From Pseudomonadota bacterium (lineage in GTDB: Bacteria > Pseudomonadota > Gammaproteobacteria > Burkholderiales > Rhodocyclaceae), in the NCBI GenBank assembly GCA_018240585.1, contig JAFEFM010000118.1:1-54050 (forward strand): a stretch of DNA of 54,050 nucleotides. Direction: 5' to 3'. Numbering within the stretch: position 1 is the first letter of the stretch; each line of letters begins with the position of its first letter. Under the pieces are notes generated by a model that did not search any database, was not told the DNA's origin, and saw only the letters and a program-made list of their open reading frames with translations. Of the stretch, positions 37,233 to 45,856 are shown in pieces. Made by a program: the position numbers and the translations under genes.

Positions 37233-38255
37233 ATGCCGAACGAGCGCGAGTCGCGGCCGCCAGGGGCGGCGGCGGCAAGAATTAGTCGCTGGACGAGGCT
37301 GGTAGAGGTCTCGGCTGCCGCGTCATTCGCCGACGTGTGCCTGCGTGGCTGTGCACAGGTCATGTTCCAGAACAATCCCCTGTGTGGACTCCTGTTCTTT
37401 GTTGCGATCTGCTGGGGCGCCTACGCCGAGGGACGTCCGCAGGTGGCGGTTGGCGCCGTGCTGGCCACGATGATCGCGACGATCACGGGGCAGGTCCTGC
37501 ACCTGGACCGCAAGGCTGTTGGAAGCGGGCTGTGCGGCTACAACGGTACCTTGCTCGGTGTCGCGCTGCCGACATTCTTGCTCCCCACTCCCGCAATGTG
37601 GGCCTGCCTCGTGCTTGGCGCGATCGTCTCGACCATCTCCATGCTGACGATCTCGAGAATGCTCAAGACTTGGAAGATCGCCGCATTGACCGCCCCGTTC
37701 GTGTTTACCACGTGGTTCATCCTCCTTGCTACGTATAGTTTTTCTGGCATTGACAGTGCTGGGCTGCCGGTGCCCGCGATGCCCCACCGCCTGAGCGTGA
37801 ACGCCATGGGCCACATGAGTGCCACCGGCCTCGGACTCGGCACCTTGAACGGCATCGCGCAAGTCTTTCTGCTTCCGAGCGTGGTAAGCGGGGTGTTGAT
37901 TCTGGTCGGGCTTCTGATCTCGTCGCGTGGAGCAGCGGTGTTTGCCCTGCTGGGATCGCTGCTGTCGGTGGCGACGGCGAACCTGCTCGGCGCGGACGCG
38001 GTTGCGGTGCACGCCGGCTTGTATGCGTTTTCAGGCGTACTCACGGCGGTGGCACTGGGCGATGTCTTCAATCGGCCGAGTTGGCGTGCGCTGAGTTACG
38101 CGGTGATCGGGGTGCTGTTCACTGTGGTCACGCAAGGGGCACTCAATACCTTGTTGGTACCGCTTGGAATCCCGACACTTACCATGCCTTTCGTTCTGGC
38201 CTCGTGGCTGTTCCTTGTCCCCAATGAGGAACTGATGCCGTCGCACCGCCGATGA
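37233..38255 (+). CDS. urea transporter (UT/SLC14-type channel, Yut-like)
   Basis: The 340-residue membrane protein has about ten TM helices in two related halves. It has the paired UT features GSGLCGYNGTLLGVALP and FSGVLTAVALGD, and the filter-like segments LPTFLLPTP and LGIPTLTMPFVLASW. Bacterial members facilitate urea diffusion. It is the last gene of the urease cluster, 33 bp after ureG, so urea entry and breakdown are co-expressed. No UrtABCDE-type ABC system is in the window. The product ends just before a decayed toxin gene on the other strand. Confidence 0.9.
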   Translation: MPNERESRPPGAAAARISRWTRLVEVSAAASFADVCLRGCAQVMFQNNPLCGLLFFVAICWGAYAEGRPQVAVGAVLATMIATITGQVLHLDRKAVGSGLCGYNGTLLGVALPTFLLPTPAMWACLVLGAIVSTISMLTISRMLKTWKIAALTAPFVFTTWFILLATYSFSGIDSAGLPVPAMPHRLSVNAMGHMSATGLGLGTLNGIAQVFLLPSVVSGVLILVGLLISSRGAAVFALLGSLLSVATANLLGADAVAVHAGLYAFSGVLTAVALGDVFNRPSWRALSYAVIGVLFTVVTQGALNTLLVPLGIPTLTMPFVLASWLFLVPNEELMPSHRR

Positions 38256-38469
38256 TGTCGCGCCTGGCAGCGCCGCGTTTTCCTTGTCCCGCAGCTGTTC
38301 AACGGACCTTACGGCAGCCGCCACTGCCCCGAATGACGTCACCGACCTCTGGATTGGCCGCGATTCAGTTGATGAACGCAACGCGCTCGAACTCCGACCG
38401 GACTTCGCTGGCATAACGTCGGAAGATAGGAGTTTCACCAACTGTTCTCACCTGCGGAATAAACGTCAT
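38254..38469 (-). pseudogene. remnant of a RelE/HigB-type toxin gene
   Basis: Reading leftward from ATG 38469, the frame gives MTFIPQV..VGETPIFRRYAS..ERVAFIN, stops at TGA 38367-38365, then continues IAANPEVGDVIRGSGGCRKVR, stops at TGA 38301-38299, then TAAGQGKRGAARR. Joined, this matches the consecutive conserved blocks of RelE/HigB-type toxins (...W.AANPEAGDVI.GSGGCRKVRW..AG.GKRGG.R). Both stops fall where the family has Trp (TGG). The C-terminal third is missing; the urea-transporter gene begins there. The ATG overlaps the thrC stop (ATGA). I see no antitoxin gene. It is almost certainly not functional. Confidence 0.65.
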
Positions 38470-39953
38470 TGACCTGAGCTTCGCAAGCGGCGAACCCGCT
38501 CGGAAACGAAGCGTTTCACTGCCTCCACGTCCGGCGCCATCACTTCCACCCGCTGCGGCAGCTTCTCGATGCCTTCGAGGTCGGCAGGTCGCTCCGGTTC
38601 GCGGCCCAGCGCCTCGACGATGGTTTCGGCGAACTTCACCGGCAGCGCGGTCTCCAGCACCAGCACGGGCACGCCCGCCGGCACGTCGGCAGCGCGCTCC
38701 CAGGCCACCTTGACGCCATCGGCGGTGTGGGTGTCGATCATCACGCCATGCTGCTCGAACACCTTGCGGATCGTCACCAGGCGGTCGGCGTGGCTGCTGG
38801 CGCCCGACACGAAGCCGAACTCGGCAATGCGGGCGAATTCGGGTGTGCCGGACAGATCGAAGGCGCGACCGGCATCGACCTCGGCCCACAGCGCGGCCAC
38901 TTTATTCGGATCGCGGCCGACCAGGTCGAACACGAAGCGCTCGAAGTTGGACGCCTTGGAGATGTCCATCGACGGGCTGGAGGTCACGTGCGTCTCGGCG
39001 GCCTTGCGCGGGCGATACACGCCGCTGCGGAAGAATTCGTCGAGCACGTCGTTCTCGTTGGTGGCCAGGATCAGCCTGGCGACCGGCAGGCCCATCTGGC
39101 GCGCGATGTGGCCAGCGCAGATATTGCCGAAGTTGCCCGAGGGCACGCAGAAGGCGACCTGCTCGTCGTTGCTATTCGTGGCCGCGAAATAGCCCTTGAA
39201 GTAGTAGACGATCTGCGCCGCGACCCGCGCCCAGTTGATCGAGTTGACCGCGCCGATCTTGTGCTTGGCCTTGAAGGCGTGGTCGTTGGACACCGCCTTC
39301 ACGATGTCCTGCGCGTCGTCGAACATGCCGGTGACGGCGATGTTGAAGATGTTGTCGTCCTGCAGCGAATACATCTGCGCGCGCTGGAAGGCGCTCATCT
39401 TGCCGTGCGGCGACAGCATGAACACACGCACGCCCCGCTTGCCGCGCATCGCGTACTCGGCCGCCGAGCCGGTGTCGCCCGAGGTGGCGCCGAGGATGTT
39501 GATGGTTTCGCCGCGCTTCGCGAGCACGTACTCGAACAGGTTGCCGAGCAGCTGCATCGCCATGTCCTTGAAGGCCAGCGTCGGGCCGTTGGACAGCTCG
39601 AGCAGGCCGAAGCGGCCCCGCCCGTCGGCATCCTTCTCCAGCCAGTGCACCGGCGTGATGTCGCTCGCCTTGTCGCCCTTGCGCACATGGCAGTACACCT
39701 CGGCGGTGTAGGTCTTGTCGCAGATCGCCTTCAGGTCGGCCGCGGGGATGTCGGTGATGAACTTCGACAGGATCGCGAACGCCAGCTCCGCATAGCTCAG
39801 GCCGCGCCAGGCGTCGAGCTCGGCGCGCGTCACCTGCGGATAGTGTTCTGGCAGGTACAGGCCGCCATCGGGCGCGAGGCCGCCCAGCAGGATGTCGCAG
39901 AACTCGGGGTTGGCGGGCTGGCCGGCATGGCCGCGGGTGGAGATGTACTTCAC
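38466..39953 (-). CDS. thrC: threonine synthase
   Basis: This 495-residue PLP enzyme converts O-phosphohomoserine to threonine. Family motifs are KYISTRGHAG at the start, LGGLAPDGGLYLPE, the PLP lysine in GPTLAFKDMAMQLLG, the phosphate-binding GATSGDTGSAAEYA, and CVPSGNFGNICAGH. I chose GTG 39953 (VKYISTRG), with GAGGA about 8 nt upstream. The frame is open to 40178 without similarity. The usual partner hom is not in the window. The stop codon overlaps the ATG of the toxin remnant. Confidence 0.95.
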   Translation of the reverse strand: MKYISTRGHAGQPANPEFCDILLGGLAPDGGLYLPEHYPQVTRAELDAWRGLSYAELAFAILSKFITDIPAADLKAICDKTYTAEVYCHVRKGDKASDITPVHWLEKDADGRGRFGLLELSNGPTLAFKDMAMQLLGNLFEYVLAKRGETINILGATSGDTGSAAEYAMRGKRGVRVFMLSPHGKMSAFQRAQMYSLQDDNIFNIAVTGMFDDAQDIVKAVSNDHAFKAKHKIGAVNSINWARVAAQIVYYFKGYFAATNSNDEQVAFCVPSGNFGNICAGHIARQMGLPVARLILATNENDVLDEFFRSGVYRPRKAAETHVTSSPSMDISKASNFERFVFDLVGRDPNKVAALWAEVDAGRAFDLSGTPEFARIAEFGFVSGASSHADRLVTIRKVFEQHGVMIDTHTADGVKVAWERAADVPAGVPVLVLETALPVKFAETIVEALGREPERPADLEGIEKLPQRVEVMAPDVEAVKRFVSERVRRLRSSGQ

Positions 39954-40248
39954 TGGAACGTCCTCGGATTGAGCGGAAGGCTGCCGGCCCCGAAGATCTG
40001 CCTTCGCTGGCCGAAAAGCCGCAAGTTTAACGAAAGCCGCGCCGGAAGCGGGGCTGACATTCCGCATTCGATGGCCCATGGCCCCCGTGCCGGAACGGAC
40101 CCGGCCGCGATACCGTGGCACGCCAAGCTTGACCGGACTCGCCCCACGGCGCGAAGTCGCGCCTGCCCGTGCCCGCACACGGCGACGTTGTCTCGCCGCG
40201 CGCGGGCTACAATCGAGCCGTCATCGAGCCACTCTTAGGGAGAACACC

Positions 40249-41157
40249 ATGACCTTCGGCAACATCATCGGCCAGATCCTGCAACAAGGCATGGCCAGCC
40301 AGGGCCGTTCGCGGCTGGATCAGACGCTGAGCCCGTCCGGGTCGGGCGGTGGCGGGGGTCTTGGCGACCTGCTTGGCGCGGTGCTGGGTGGCGGAGGCGG
40401 AGGCGCGCCCGCCGCAGGCGGTGGCGGACTGGGGGATCTGCTGGGGGCGGCACTGGGCGGCCAGGGCGGCGGCATCGGCCGCAGCGCTTCCGGCGGCGCA
40501 GCGGGTGGCGGCCTTGGCGACCTGCTCGGCAGCGTGCTCGGGGGTGGATCGCGCGGTGACAGTGTGGGCGGCGGTGCCGCCAGTAGCGCGACCGGGGGCC
40601 TTGGAGACGTTCTCGGCGGCCTGTTCGGCGGCGGGTCGGGCGCGCGCAGCGGCGGCAATCCCCTTGGCGGCACCGGCATGGCCATCCTCGCCACGGTGGC
40701 GATGGCGGCGCTGAAGAACTGGCAGGATTCGCGCGGCGCGGCAGCGGGCTTCACCGACGCGGCGATGAACATGCCGCCGGAACACCTCGCGGCGATGACC
40801 GCACCGGCGACCGAGGAACTGGTGCTGCGCGCGATGGTTTCCGCCGCCAAGGCTGACGGCGAGGTCGACGAGGACGAGATCCAGCGCATCGTCGGCAAGA
40901 TCGGCGACGACGGCGTCACGCCGGAGGAGAAGGCATTCATCGTCGAGGAACTGCGCAAGCCGCTCGAGCTTCAGTCGCTGATCGACGCAGTGCCCAACGA
41001 GGCAGTGGCGGCCCAGGTGTACGGTGCATCCCTGCTTGCCATCAACGTCGATTCCGATGCGGAAGTCGCCTACCTTCAGCAACTTGCGCAAGGCCTGGGA
41101 CTCGACTCCGGCACCATTGCGCGCCTGCATCAGCTCACCGGCGCCCCCGGCGCCTGA
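40249..41157 (+). CDS. Gly-rich protein with C-terminal TerB/DUF533-like domain
   Basis: The 302-residue protein has a short N-terminal segment, then residues 35-140 made of Gly/Ala-rich sequence with four copies of a GLGDLLGxxLGG unit (around residues 38, 60, 89 and 118). A hydrophobic helix follows (GMAILATVAMAALKNW), and a helical DUF533/TerB-like domain (MTAPATEELVLRAMVSAAKADGEVDEDEIQRIV...) with the acidic DGEVDEDE loop. YebE/DUF533 proteins are of unknown function. ATG 40249 has TTAGGGAGAA upstream. It is divergent from thrC. Confidence 0.85.
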   Translation: MTFGNIIGQILQQGMASQGRSRLDQTLSPSGSGGGGGLGDLLGAVLGGGGGGAPAAGGGGLGDLLGAALGGQGGGIGRSASGGAAGGGLGDLLGSVLGGGSRGDSVGGGAASSATGGLGDVLGGLFGGGSGARSGGNPLGGTGMAILATVAMAALKNWQDSRGAAAGFTDAAMNMPPEHLAAMTAPATEELVLRAMVSAAKADGEVDEDEIQRIVGKIGDDGVTPEEKAFIVEELRKPLELQSLIDAVPNEAVAAQVYGASLLAINVDSDAEVAYLQQLAQGLGLDSGTIARLHQLTGAPGA

Positions 41158-41236
41158 ACGATTCGCACCACCAACCGGGGAGGGCGGCATGGCAATTTCA
41201 TCGCCCCTCCCCTTTCCTGCCGGGTTCGCCGGACGG

Positions 41237-41277
41237 TGTCCGACTCTTCGGACAGAAATCCCGCATTAATCGGACAG
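41237..41277. promoter_or_regulatory. TCGGACAG repeats before ridA-like gene (possible operator)
   Basis: TGTCCGA-CTCT-TCGGACA (41237-41254) is a 7-bp inverted repeat, and TCGGACAG recurs at 41270-41277, 22 bp (two turns) after the first copy. It could be an operator of the RidA gene at 41423 or a terminator of the gene before it. Confidence 0.3.
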
Positions 41278-41422
41278 CCGCCACGCTGCCGATGGTGTGT
41301 AATCGGCTGCACCGGGACGACGCATGCAGCAGCCTTGCCGGGCAGCCAAAGTGCCCGTCCGGGGTTTCGCCGCCGCGTCTTGCGATGAACGCCCGGCCCC
41401 ACTCAATAAAGGAACTTCCACG

Positions 41423-41767
41423 ATGGTTCAAAGATTCGACGTCGGCGCGCGCATTTCGGAAATGGCCGTGCACAACAACACCGTCTACCTCGCCGGTCAG
41501 ATCGCCGAGGACGACAGCCAGGACATCGGCGGCCAGACACGCCAGGTGCTTGCGAACATCGACGCGCTGCTCGCGCGCGCGGGCACGGACAAGTCGAAGA
41601 TCCTGATGGCACAGATCTTTCTCGCCGATCCGAAGGATTTTGCCGCCATGAACGAGGTCTGGGACGCCTGGGTCGTGCCTGGCCACACGCCTCCCCGCGC
41701 CACCGTGCTCGCTGGCCTGGTGAAACCCGAATGGAAGATCGAGATCGTCGTCACCGCCGCCCTGTGA
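41423..41767 (+). CDS. RidA/YjgF/YER057c family protein
   Basis: This 114-residue protein shows the RidA fold features NTVYLAGQIAEDDSQDIGGQTRQVLANIDALLARAGTDKSKI, KDFAAMNEVWDAWV and PPRATVLAGLVKPEWKIEIVV, with the Arg of PPRATV that binds substrate carboxylate. RidA proteins hydrolyse reactive enamine/imine intermediates from PLP enzymes. ATG 41423 is preceded by AAAGGAAC. A DUF1805 gene follows at 45 bp, probably cotranscribed. Confidence 0.92.
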   Translation: MVQRFDVGARISEMAVHNNTVYLAGQIAEDDSQDIGGQTRQVLANIDALLARAGTDKSKILMAQIFLADPKDFAAMNEVWDAWVVPGHTPPRATVLAGLVKPEWKIEIVVTAAL

Positions 41768-41811
41768 ACCGGCCCCAACCGTCTCCATCCGCACCACATG
41801 AGAGCTGATCG

Positions 41812-42063
41812 ATGAAAGTCGAAACGATCCACGTCCAGTTGAACCGCCCGCTGCTGATCATGAAGGCCCCGAACGGCTTCGTCGCCTGCGGCTACATCAA
41901 CGTCGAGACCTGCAACCGGACGGGAGACGCCTGCGCCCTGGTGAATGCGGGCAACTTCGAGGACATGAAGAAGGCCGCCATCGTCGCGGTATCCGCCAAG
42001 GCGGAGGAACTGGGCATCCGCATCGGGGATACCGCGGAATCGGCGCTGCTCAAGATGCAGTAA
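41812..42063 (+). CDS. DUF1805 (YunC-like) small protein
   Basis: The 83-residue protein reads MKVETIHVQLNRPLLIMKA, GYINVETCNRTGDACALVN and MKKAAIVAVSAKAEELGIRIGD, which matches the short DUF1805 family (YunC of Bacillus). No function is known. It sits 45 bp after the RidA-like gene and has AGAGCTGAT upstream of ATG. Confidence 0.85.
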   Translation: MKVETIHVQLNRPLLIMKAPNGFVACGYINVETCNRTGDACALVNAGNFEDMKKAAIVAVSAKAEELGIRIGDTAESALLKMQ

Positions 42064-42094
42064 GGCGACGCCGTCCGCCGTGCGCGGCAATAAC

Positions 42095-43603
42095 TTACAT
42101 CCGCTCGCCGCGCAGCGCGCGCAGGTGCCAGTCGAACACTTCGCCCAGCAGGTGCGGAGTGTGGCGGCCCGGCGCCTGCGCCAGCGCGCGCTGCTGGTAG
42201 TCGCGCAGCGCGGGGCGGAAGTCGGGATGGGCACAGTTGTCGATGACCACCTTCGCGCGCTGACGCGGTGACAGTCCGCGCAGGTCGGCCAGGCCCTGCT
42301 CGGTCACCAGCACCTGCACGTCATGCTCCGTGTGATCGACGTGGGACACCATCGGCACGATGCACGAGATCGCCCCGCCCTTGGCCTGCGACGGCGTCAT
42401 GAAGATCGACAGGTAGGCGTTGCGCGCGAAGTCGCCCGAGCCGCCGATGCCGTTCATGATTTTCGAGCCCATCACATGGGTCGAATTGACGTTGCCGTAG
42501 ATGTCGGCCTCGATCATGCCGTTCATCGCGATCACCCCCAGGCGGCGGATCACCTCGGGGTGGTTGCTGATCTCCTGCGGGCGCAGCACGATGCGCTCGC
42601 GATAGCGGTCGAGATCGGCGTTCAGTTCCGCCAGCGCGCCGTTGCTGAGCGAGAAGGCGGTGGCGGAGGCATGCGCGAGTTTGCCCGACTTGATCATCTC
42701 GAGCATGCCGTCCTGCAGCACCTCGGTGTAGGCGCTGAGGTTCTCGAACGGTCCTTCGTTGAGCCCTGCCATCACCGCGTTGGCGATGTTGCCCACCCCC
42801 GACTGCAGCGGCAGCAGGTTGGCCGGCAGGCGGCCCTTCTTCACCTCGTGCTGCAGGAATTCGAGGATGTGGCCGGCGATGCGGCGCGAGTTCTCGTCCG
42901 GCGCGGAGAAGGCCGAGTTGCGATCCGGGCTGCGGGTCTCGACGACGGCGATCACTTTGTCCGGGTCGCAACGCAGGTAGGGCTCGCCGATGCGATCGGC
43001 TGCGCCCACCAGCGGAATCGGCTTGCGGTAAGGCGGCAATTGCGTGCCGTAGTAGATGTCGTGCATGCCCTCGAGCCTGGGGTTTTGCCAGGAGTTGACC
43101 TCGAGGATGATCTTGTCCGCCTGCTCCAGCCAGGTCTTGTTGTTGCCGACCGACGAGGACGGGATCAGCCGGCCGTCGGGCAGGATGCCCGCCACTTCGA
43201 CCACCGCCACGTCGAGCTTGCCGAGGAAGCCGAACCAGACGAACTGCGCCACATGCGAAAGGTGGATGTCGATGTACTCCATTTCGCCGGCGTTGATGCG
43301 TTCGCGGCACACCGGATCCGACTGGTAGGGCAGTCGCATCTCGATCCCATCGACCTTCGCCAGCGCGCCGTCCAGCTCGGGCGCCGTCGATGCGCCCGTC
43401 CACACGCCGACCCGGAACCGCTGGCCACGTGCGTTCTCCGCTTCGATGCGCCGCGCCAGCGCCGCCGGCACCGCCTTCGGATAGCCAGAGCCGGTGAAGC
43501 CGCTCATGCCGACATTGACGCCGGACGGGATGAGGGCCGCAGCCTCGTCGGCCGTCATGATCTTGGCGCCCAGCGCGGCGCAGTGGATGCGGGATTCGCT
43601 CAT
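42095..43603 (-). CDS. acetyl-CoA hydrolase/transferase (succinyl-CoA:acetate CoA-transferase type)
   Basis: This 502-residue class I CoA-transferase has two repeated Rossmann-like halves: SGVNVGMSGFTGSGYPKAVP, VVEVAGILPDGRLIPSSSVGNN, the catalytic Glu in VIAVVETRSPDRNSAF, LQSGVGNIANAVM and NVNSTHVMGSKIMNGIGGSGDFARNAY. It moves CoA between acyl groups such as succinate, propionate and acetate, or hydrolyses acetyl-CoA; sequence does not settle which. ATG 43603 (MSESRI) was chosen over the frame start at 43618. It is divergent from a LysR-type gene at 43821 that may control it. Confidence 0.93.
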   Translation of the reverse strand: MSESRIHCAALGAKIMTADEAAALIPSGVNVGMSGFTGSGYPKAVPAALARRIEAENARGQRFRVGVWTGASTAPELDGALAKVDGIEMRLPYQSDPVCRERINAGEMEYIDIHLSHVAQFVWFGFLGKLDVAVVEVAGILPDGRLIPSSSVGNNKTWLEQADKIILEVNSWQNPRLEGMHDIYYGTQLPPYRKPIPLVGAADRIGEPYLRCDPDKVIAVVETRSPDRNSAFSAPDENSRRIAGHILEFLQHEVKKGRLPANLLPLQSGVGNIANAVMAGLNEGPFENLSAYTEVLQDGMLEMIKSGKLAHASATAFSLSNGALAELNADLDRYRERIVLRPQEISNHPEVIRRLGVIAMNGMIEADIYGNVNSTHVMGSKIMNGIGGSGDFARNAYLSIFMTPSQAKGGAISCIVPMVSHVDHTEHDVQVLVTEQGLADLRGLSPRQRAKVVIDNCAHPDFRPALRDYQQRALAQAPGRHTPHLLGEVFDWHLRALRGERM

Positions 43604-43779
43604 CGGATCGACTCTCAAAATAAACGCGCCAGCCCTCGCGGAAATTGGCGCGCAAAACGCGGTCGCCCCAAAGGGGGCCGGCGCCCCGCCGAACAGACGA
43701 GGGAGAGGCAGGACGCCGGTCGGGCTAGCGATTCATGTGCGCGCAGTCTAGCCAGCGCCTGTTCGACCCACAAACGACG

Positions 43780-43801
43780 ATTTATTATTCGATGATTAAA
43801 T
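43780..43801. promoter_or_regulatory. AT-rich LysR-type interrupted palindrome
   Basis: ATTTA (43780-43784), 12 bp, TAAAT (43797-43801) lies 19 bp before the LysR start codon in otherwise GC-rich sequence, in the gap shared with the divergent CoA-transferase gene. This is the usual place of LysR-type sites, but it could also be an AT-rich promoter. Confidence 0.35.
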
Positions 43802-43820
43802 CCAGCTTAAGCGTCCCGGC

Positions 43821-44783
43821 ATGGCTTACCGGCTCCCCAGCCTCACCCTGTTGCGCACTTTCGAGGCGGCAGCACGCCATCTGAGTTTCAAGAAGGCGGC
43901 AGCGGAAGTGTGCGTGACGCCGGCCGCCGTCAGCCAGCAGATCAAGGCGCTGGAAGCCTATCTGGGCGTGCCGCTTTTTCACCGCAAGGTGCGTTCGCTG
44001 GCCCTGACCGAGCACGGTGCAGCGATGCTGCCAGGCATCCGCAAGGGCTTCGACTGTTTGTCCGCGGCCGTGGAGAGCACGCGTCAGCAAACGGTCAGCC
44101 CGCTGGTCGTCACCGCACCGCCCTCCTTCGCCAGCCATTGGCTCGTGCCGCGCCTGCCGGGCTTTTCCGGCGCCCATCCCGACATCGACCTGCGGCTCGC
44201 CAGCACCTCCGACACGGTGGACGGTCCAGGCGAGGCCAGCGTGCTGGACAAGTTGCGCACCGGCGCGCGCGAGGCGCGCAGCGACGTGGCGATCCTGTAC
44301 GGCAAGGGGCACTACGCCGGCTTCCGTGTCGTGCCTCTCTTTGCGCCCGACTACGTGCCGGTGTGCGCCCCCTCGCTCGTCGAGGCCGGCCTGCGTGCTG
44401 CGGACGATCTTCCCCGCTTTGCGCTGATTCACGACGACACGCTGCAGCCTCCGGGCGAAGGCAGCGAGGTCGGCTGGGCCGTCTGGCTGCAGAAGGCCGG
44501 ACTGGACCCGCAGCTCGCACGCCACGGGCGCCATTTCTCCAACGCCGCGCTCGCCCTTGCCGCCACCCTCGACGGCCAGGGCGTCGTACTCGCCCCGCTG
44601 CCCCTGGTGCAAGGGCGCATCCGCGCCGGCAACCTCGTCATTCCCTTCGACCTCGGCCTGCCATCCCCCAGCACCTACTGCCTGGTGATGCACGAAAGCG
44701 TGGCCCGGCGGCCGGCGCCACAGGCATTCGAACGCTGGCTGCTGCAGGAGGCGGCACGACAGGGGCTGTCGCCCCGCCCTTAG
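43821..44783 (+). CDS. LysR-family transcriptional regulator (GcvA-like)
   Basis: The 320-residue regulator has an N-terminal winged helix (LRTFEAAARHLSFKKAAAEVCVTPAAVSQQIKALEAYLGVPLFHR) and a periplasmic-binding-like effector domain (VVTAPPSFASHWLVPRLPGF...). The helix and the APPSFASHWLVPRL segment are typical of the GcvA group. It is divergent from the CoA-transferase gene, 217 bp apart, the common LysR layout. The effector is unknown. Confidence 0.9.
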   Translation: MAYRLPSLTLLRTFEAAARHLSFKKAAAEVCVTPAAVSQQIKALEAYLGVPLFHRKVRSLALTEHGAAMLPGIRKGFDCLSAAVESTRQQTVSPLVVTAPPSFASHWLVPRLPGFSGAHPDIDLRLASTSDTVDGPGEASVLDKLRTGAREARSDVAILYGKGHYAGFRVVPLFAPDYVPVCAPSLVEAGLRAADDLPRFALIHDDTLQPPGEGSEVGWAVWLQKAGLDPQLARHGRHFSNAALALAATLDGQGVVLAPLPLVQGRIRAGNLVIPFDLGLPSPSTYCLVMHESVARRPAPQAFERWLLQEAARQGLSPRP

Positions 44784-44819
44784 CGATACGGCCCGGTCGG
44801 CGGCCGCAGCGACGGCGGA

Positions 44820-45605
44820 TCAGTGGCTCTCCGCCTTCTCCATCCTGCGAATGAGCTGAGTCCTCGATTCGCGCGCCTCGTGCTGCGCACGTGCCTGCAT
44901 GCTTTCCTCGACGAAGGCGATATGGCGCCGCACGGCGGTGCGCGCGGCGTCCGCATCGCGGCTGCGCACAGCCTCCCAGATCGCAGCATGCTGGTCGCGC
45001 AACCGCAACCAGTCCTCCTCCAGCCGCCGCAGGTGGCGCAGGTTGAGGTCGATGTGTTCGTGCGTCACACGGAACAGGCTGGCGGTGAGGTGACCGAACA
45101 TCACGTTGTGCGCCGCCTCCGCAATGGTCTGGTGGAAAGCCAGGTCGGCCTTCACCTGCTCCTCGAACACCCGCGCTGACGGACCTTCGGCGAACAGCGC
45201 CTCGACCCGCGCATAAGCCTCGCCAATGCGTTCGAGGTCGGCGTCGGTCGCGCGCTTGGCGGCAAGCGCCGCCGCCTCGGATTCGAGCATGGCGCGAAAC
45301 TCCAGCAGGTCGGCCTGCAGGTTGGGGTGCTTCTGCAGCATGTCGCCCCAGGGGTCGGTGAAGCCGGCCTCGAGCCGGTCGGTGACATAGGTGCCACCGC
45401 CCTGGCGGCTATGCAGCAGACCTTTGGACACCAGCTTCTGAATGGCCTCGCGCAGCGACGGCCGGGATACGCCGAGTTCGGCAGCCAGCTCGCGCTCCGG
45501 CTGCAGCCGGTCGCCAGGCTTGAGCGCACCCTCCAGGATGCGCCGCTCCAACTCGTGGGCAATGGTGTCGGACAAGCGTTGCACCGCGATTTTGGCTGCG
45601 CTCAT
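44820..45605 (-). CDS. lldR: FadR-subfamily GntR regulator of the lactate genes (LldR-like)
   Basis: The 261-residue regulator has a winged helix (DTIAHELERRILEGALKPGDRLQPERELAAELGVSRPSLREAIQKLV) and an all-helical FCD domain with metal-ligand candidates in ADLAFHQTIAEAAHN and LRDQHAAIWEAVRSRD. LldR and PdhR share this architecture; lactate or pyruvate would be the effector. ATG 45605 has GGAG 7-8 nt upstream; ATG 45620 is less likely. It is divergent from lutA, and both promoters carry TTGGTC-type operator palindromes. Confidence 0.88.
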   Translation of the reverse strand: MSAAKIAVQRLSDTIAHELERRILEGALKPGDRLQPERELAAELGVSRPSLREAIQKLVSKGLLHSRQGGGTYVTDRLEAGFTDPWGDMLQKHPNLQADLLEFRAMLESEAAALAAKRATDADLERIGEAYARVEALFAEGPSARVFEEQVKADLAFHQTIAEAAHNVMFGHLTASLFRVTHEHIDLNLRHLRRLEEDWLRLRDQHAAIWEAVRSRDADAARTAVRRHIAFVEESMQARAQHEARESRTQLIRRMEKAESH

Positions 45606-45619
45606 GGGGATCTCCGTCA

Positions 45620-45632
45620 TTGGTCTGACCAA
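45620..45632 (-). promoter_or_regulatory. LldR-type operator at the lldR promoter
   Basis: TTGGTC-T-GACCAA is a perfect 13-bp palindrome matching the FadR-type core TNGTNNNACNA. It lies immediately downstream of the lldR -10 and 15 bp before its ATG, suggesting autoregulation. Confidence 0.75.
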
Positions 45633-45662
45633 ATACTACCCGCCCGGATCGATCCGTCGCAA
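45633..45662 (-). promoter_or_regulatory. promoter of lldR
   Basis: On the minus strand TTGCGA (45662-45657) and TAGTAT (45638-45633) are 18 bp apart. The -10 abuts the operator palindrome at 45620-45632. Confidence 0.6.
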
Positions 45663-45736
45663 GCGGGCTCAGCCTCTCATCGGGCGCGCCCTTTCCCATA
45701 GAAGGAAAGAATCATCGTGATTCATCAATTGAATTA

Positions 45737-45765
45737 TTGACGCCATCGGGAAGTGCAGGTAAATT
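45737..45765 (+). promoter_or_regulatory. promoter of the lut/lld operon
   Basis: TTGACG (45737-45742) and TAAATT (45760-45765) are 17 bp apart, a near-consensus sigma70 promoter about 90 bp before the lutA start. The operator palindrome at 45783 lies about 10 bp past the expected start site. Confidence 0.7.
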
Positions 45766-45782
45766 TTCGCCCACGCACATAC

Positions 45783-45795
45783 TTGGTCTTACCAA
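45783..45795 (+). promoter_or_regulatory. LldR-type operator before lutA
   Basis: TTGGTCTTACCAA shares the TTGGTCT..ACCAA core of the site at 45620 and fits TNGTNNNACNA. Its place just after the promoter would let a bound repressor block transcription. Confidence 0.75.
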
Positions 45796-45856
45796 TAAAC
45801 CAAACAAGGCAAGAACATGCCCGATGCGCCACGATGGGCGCACCACAGGAGGAGAC

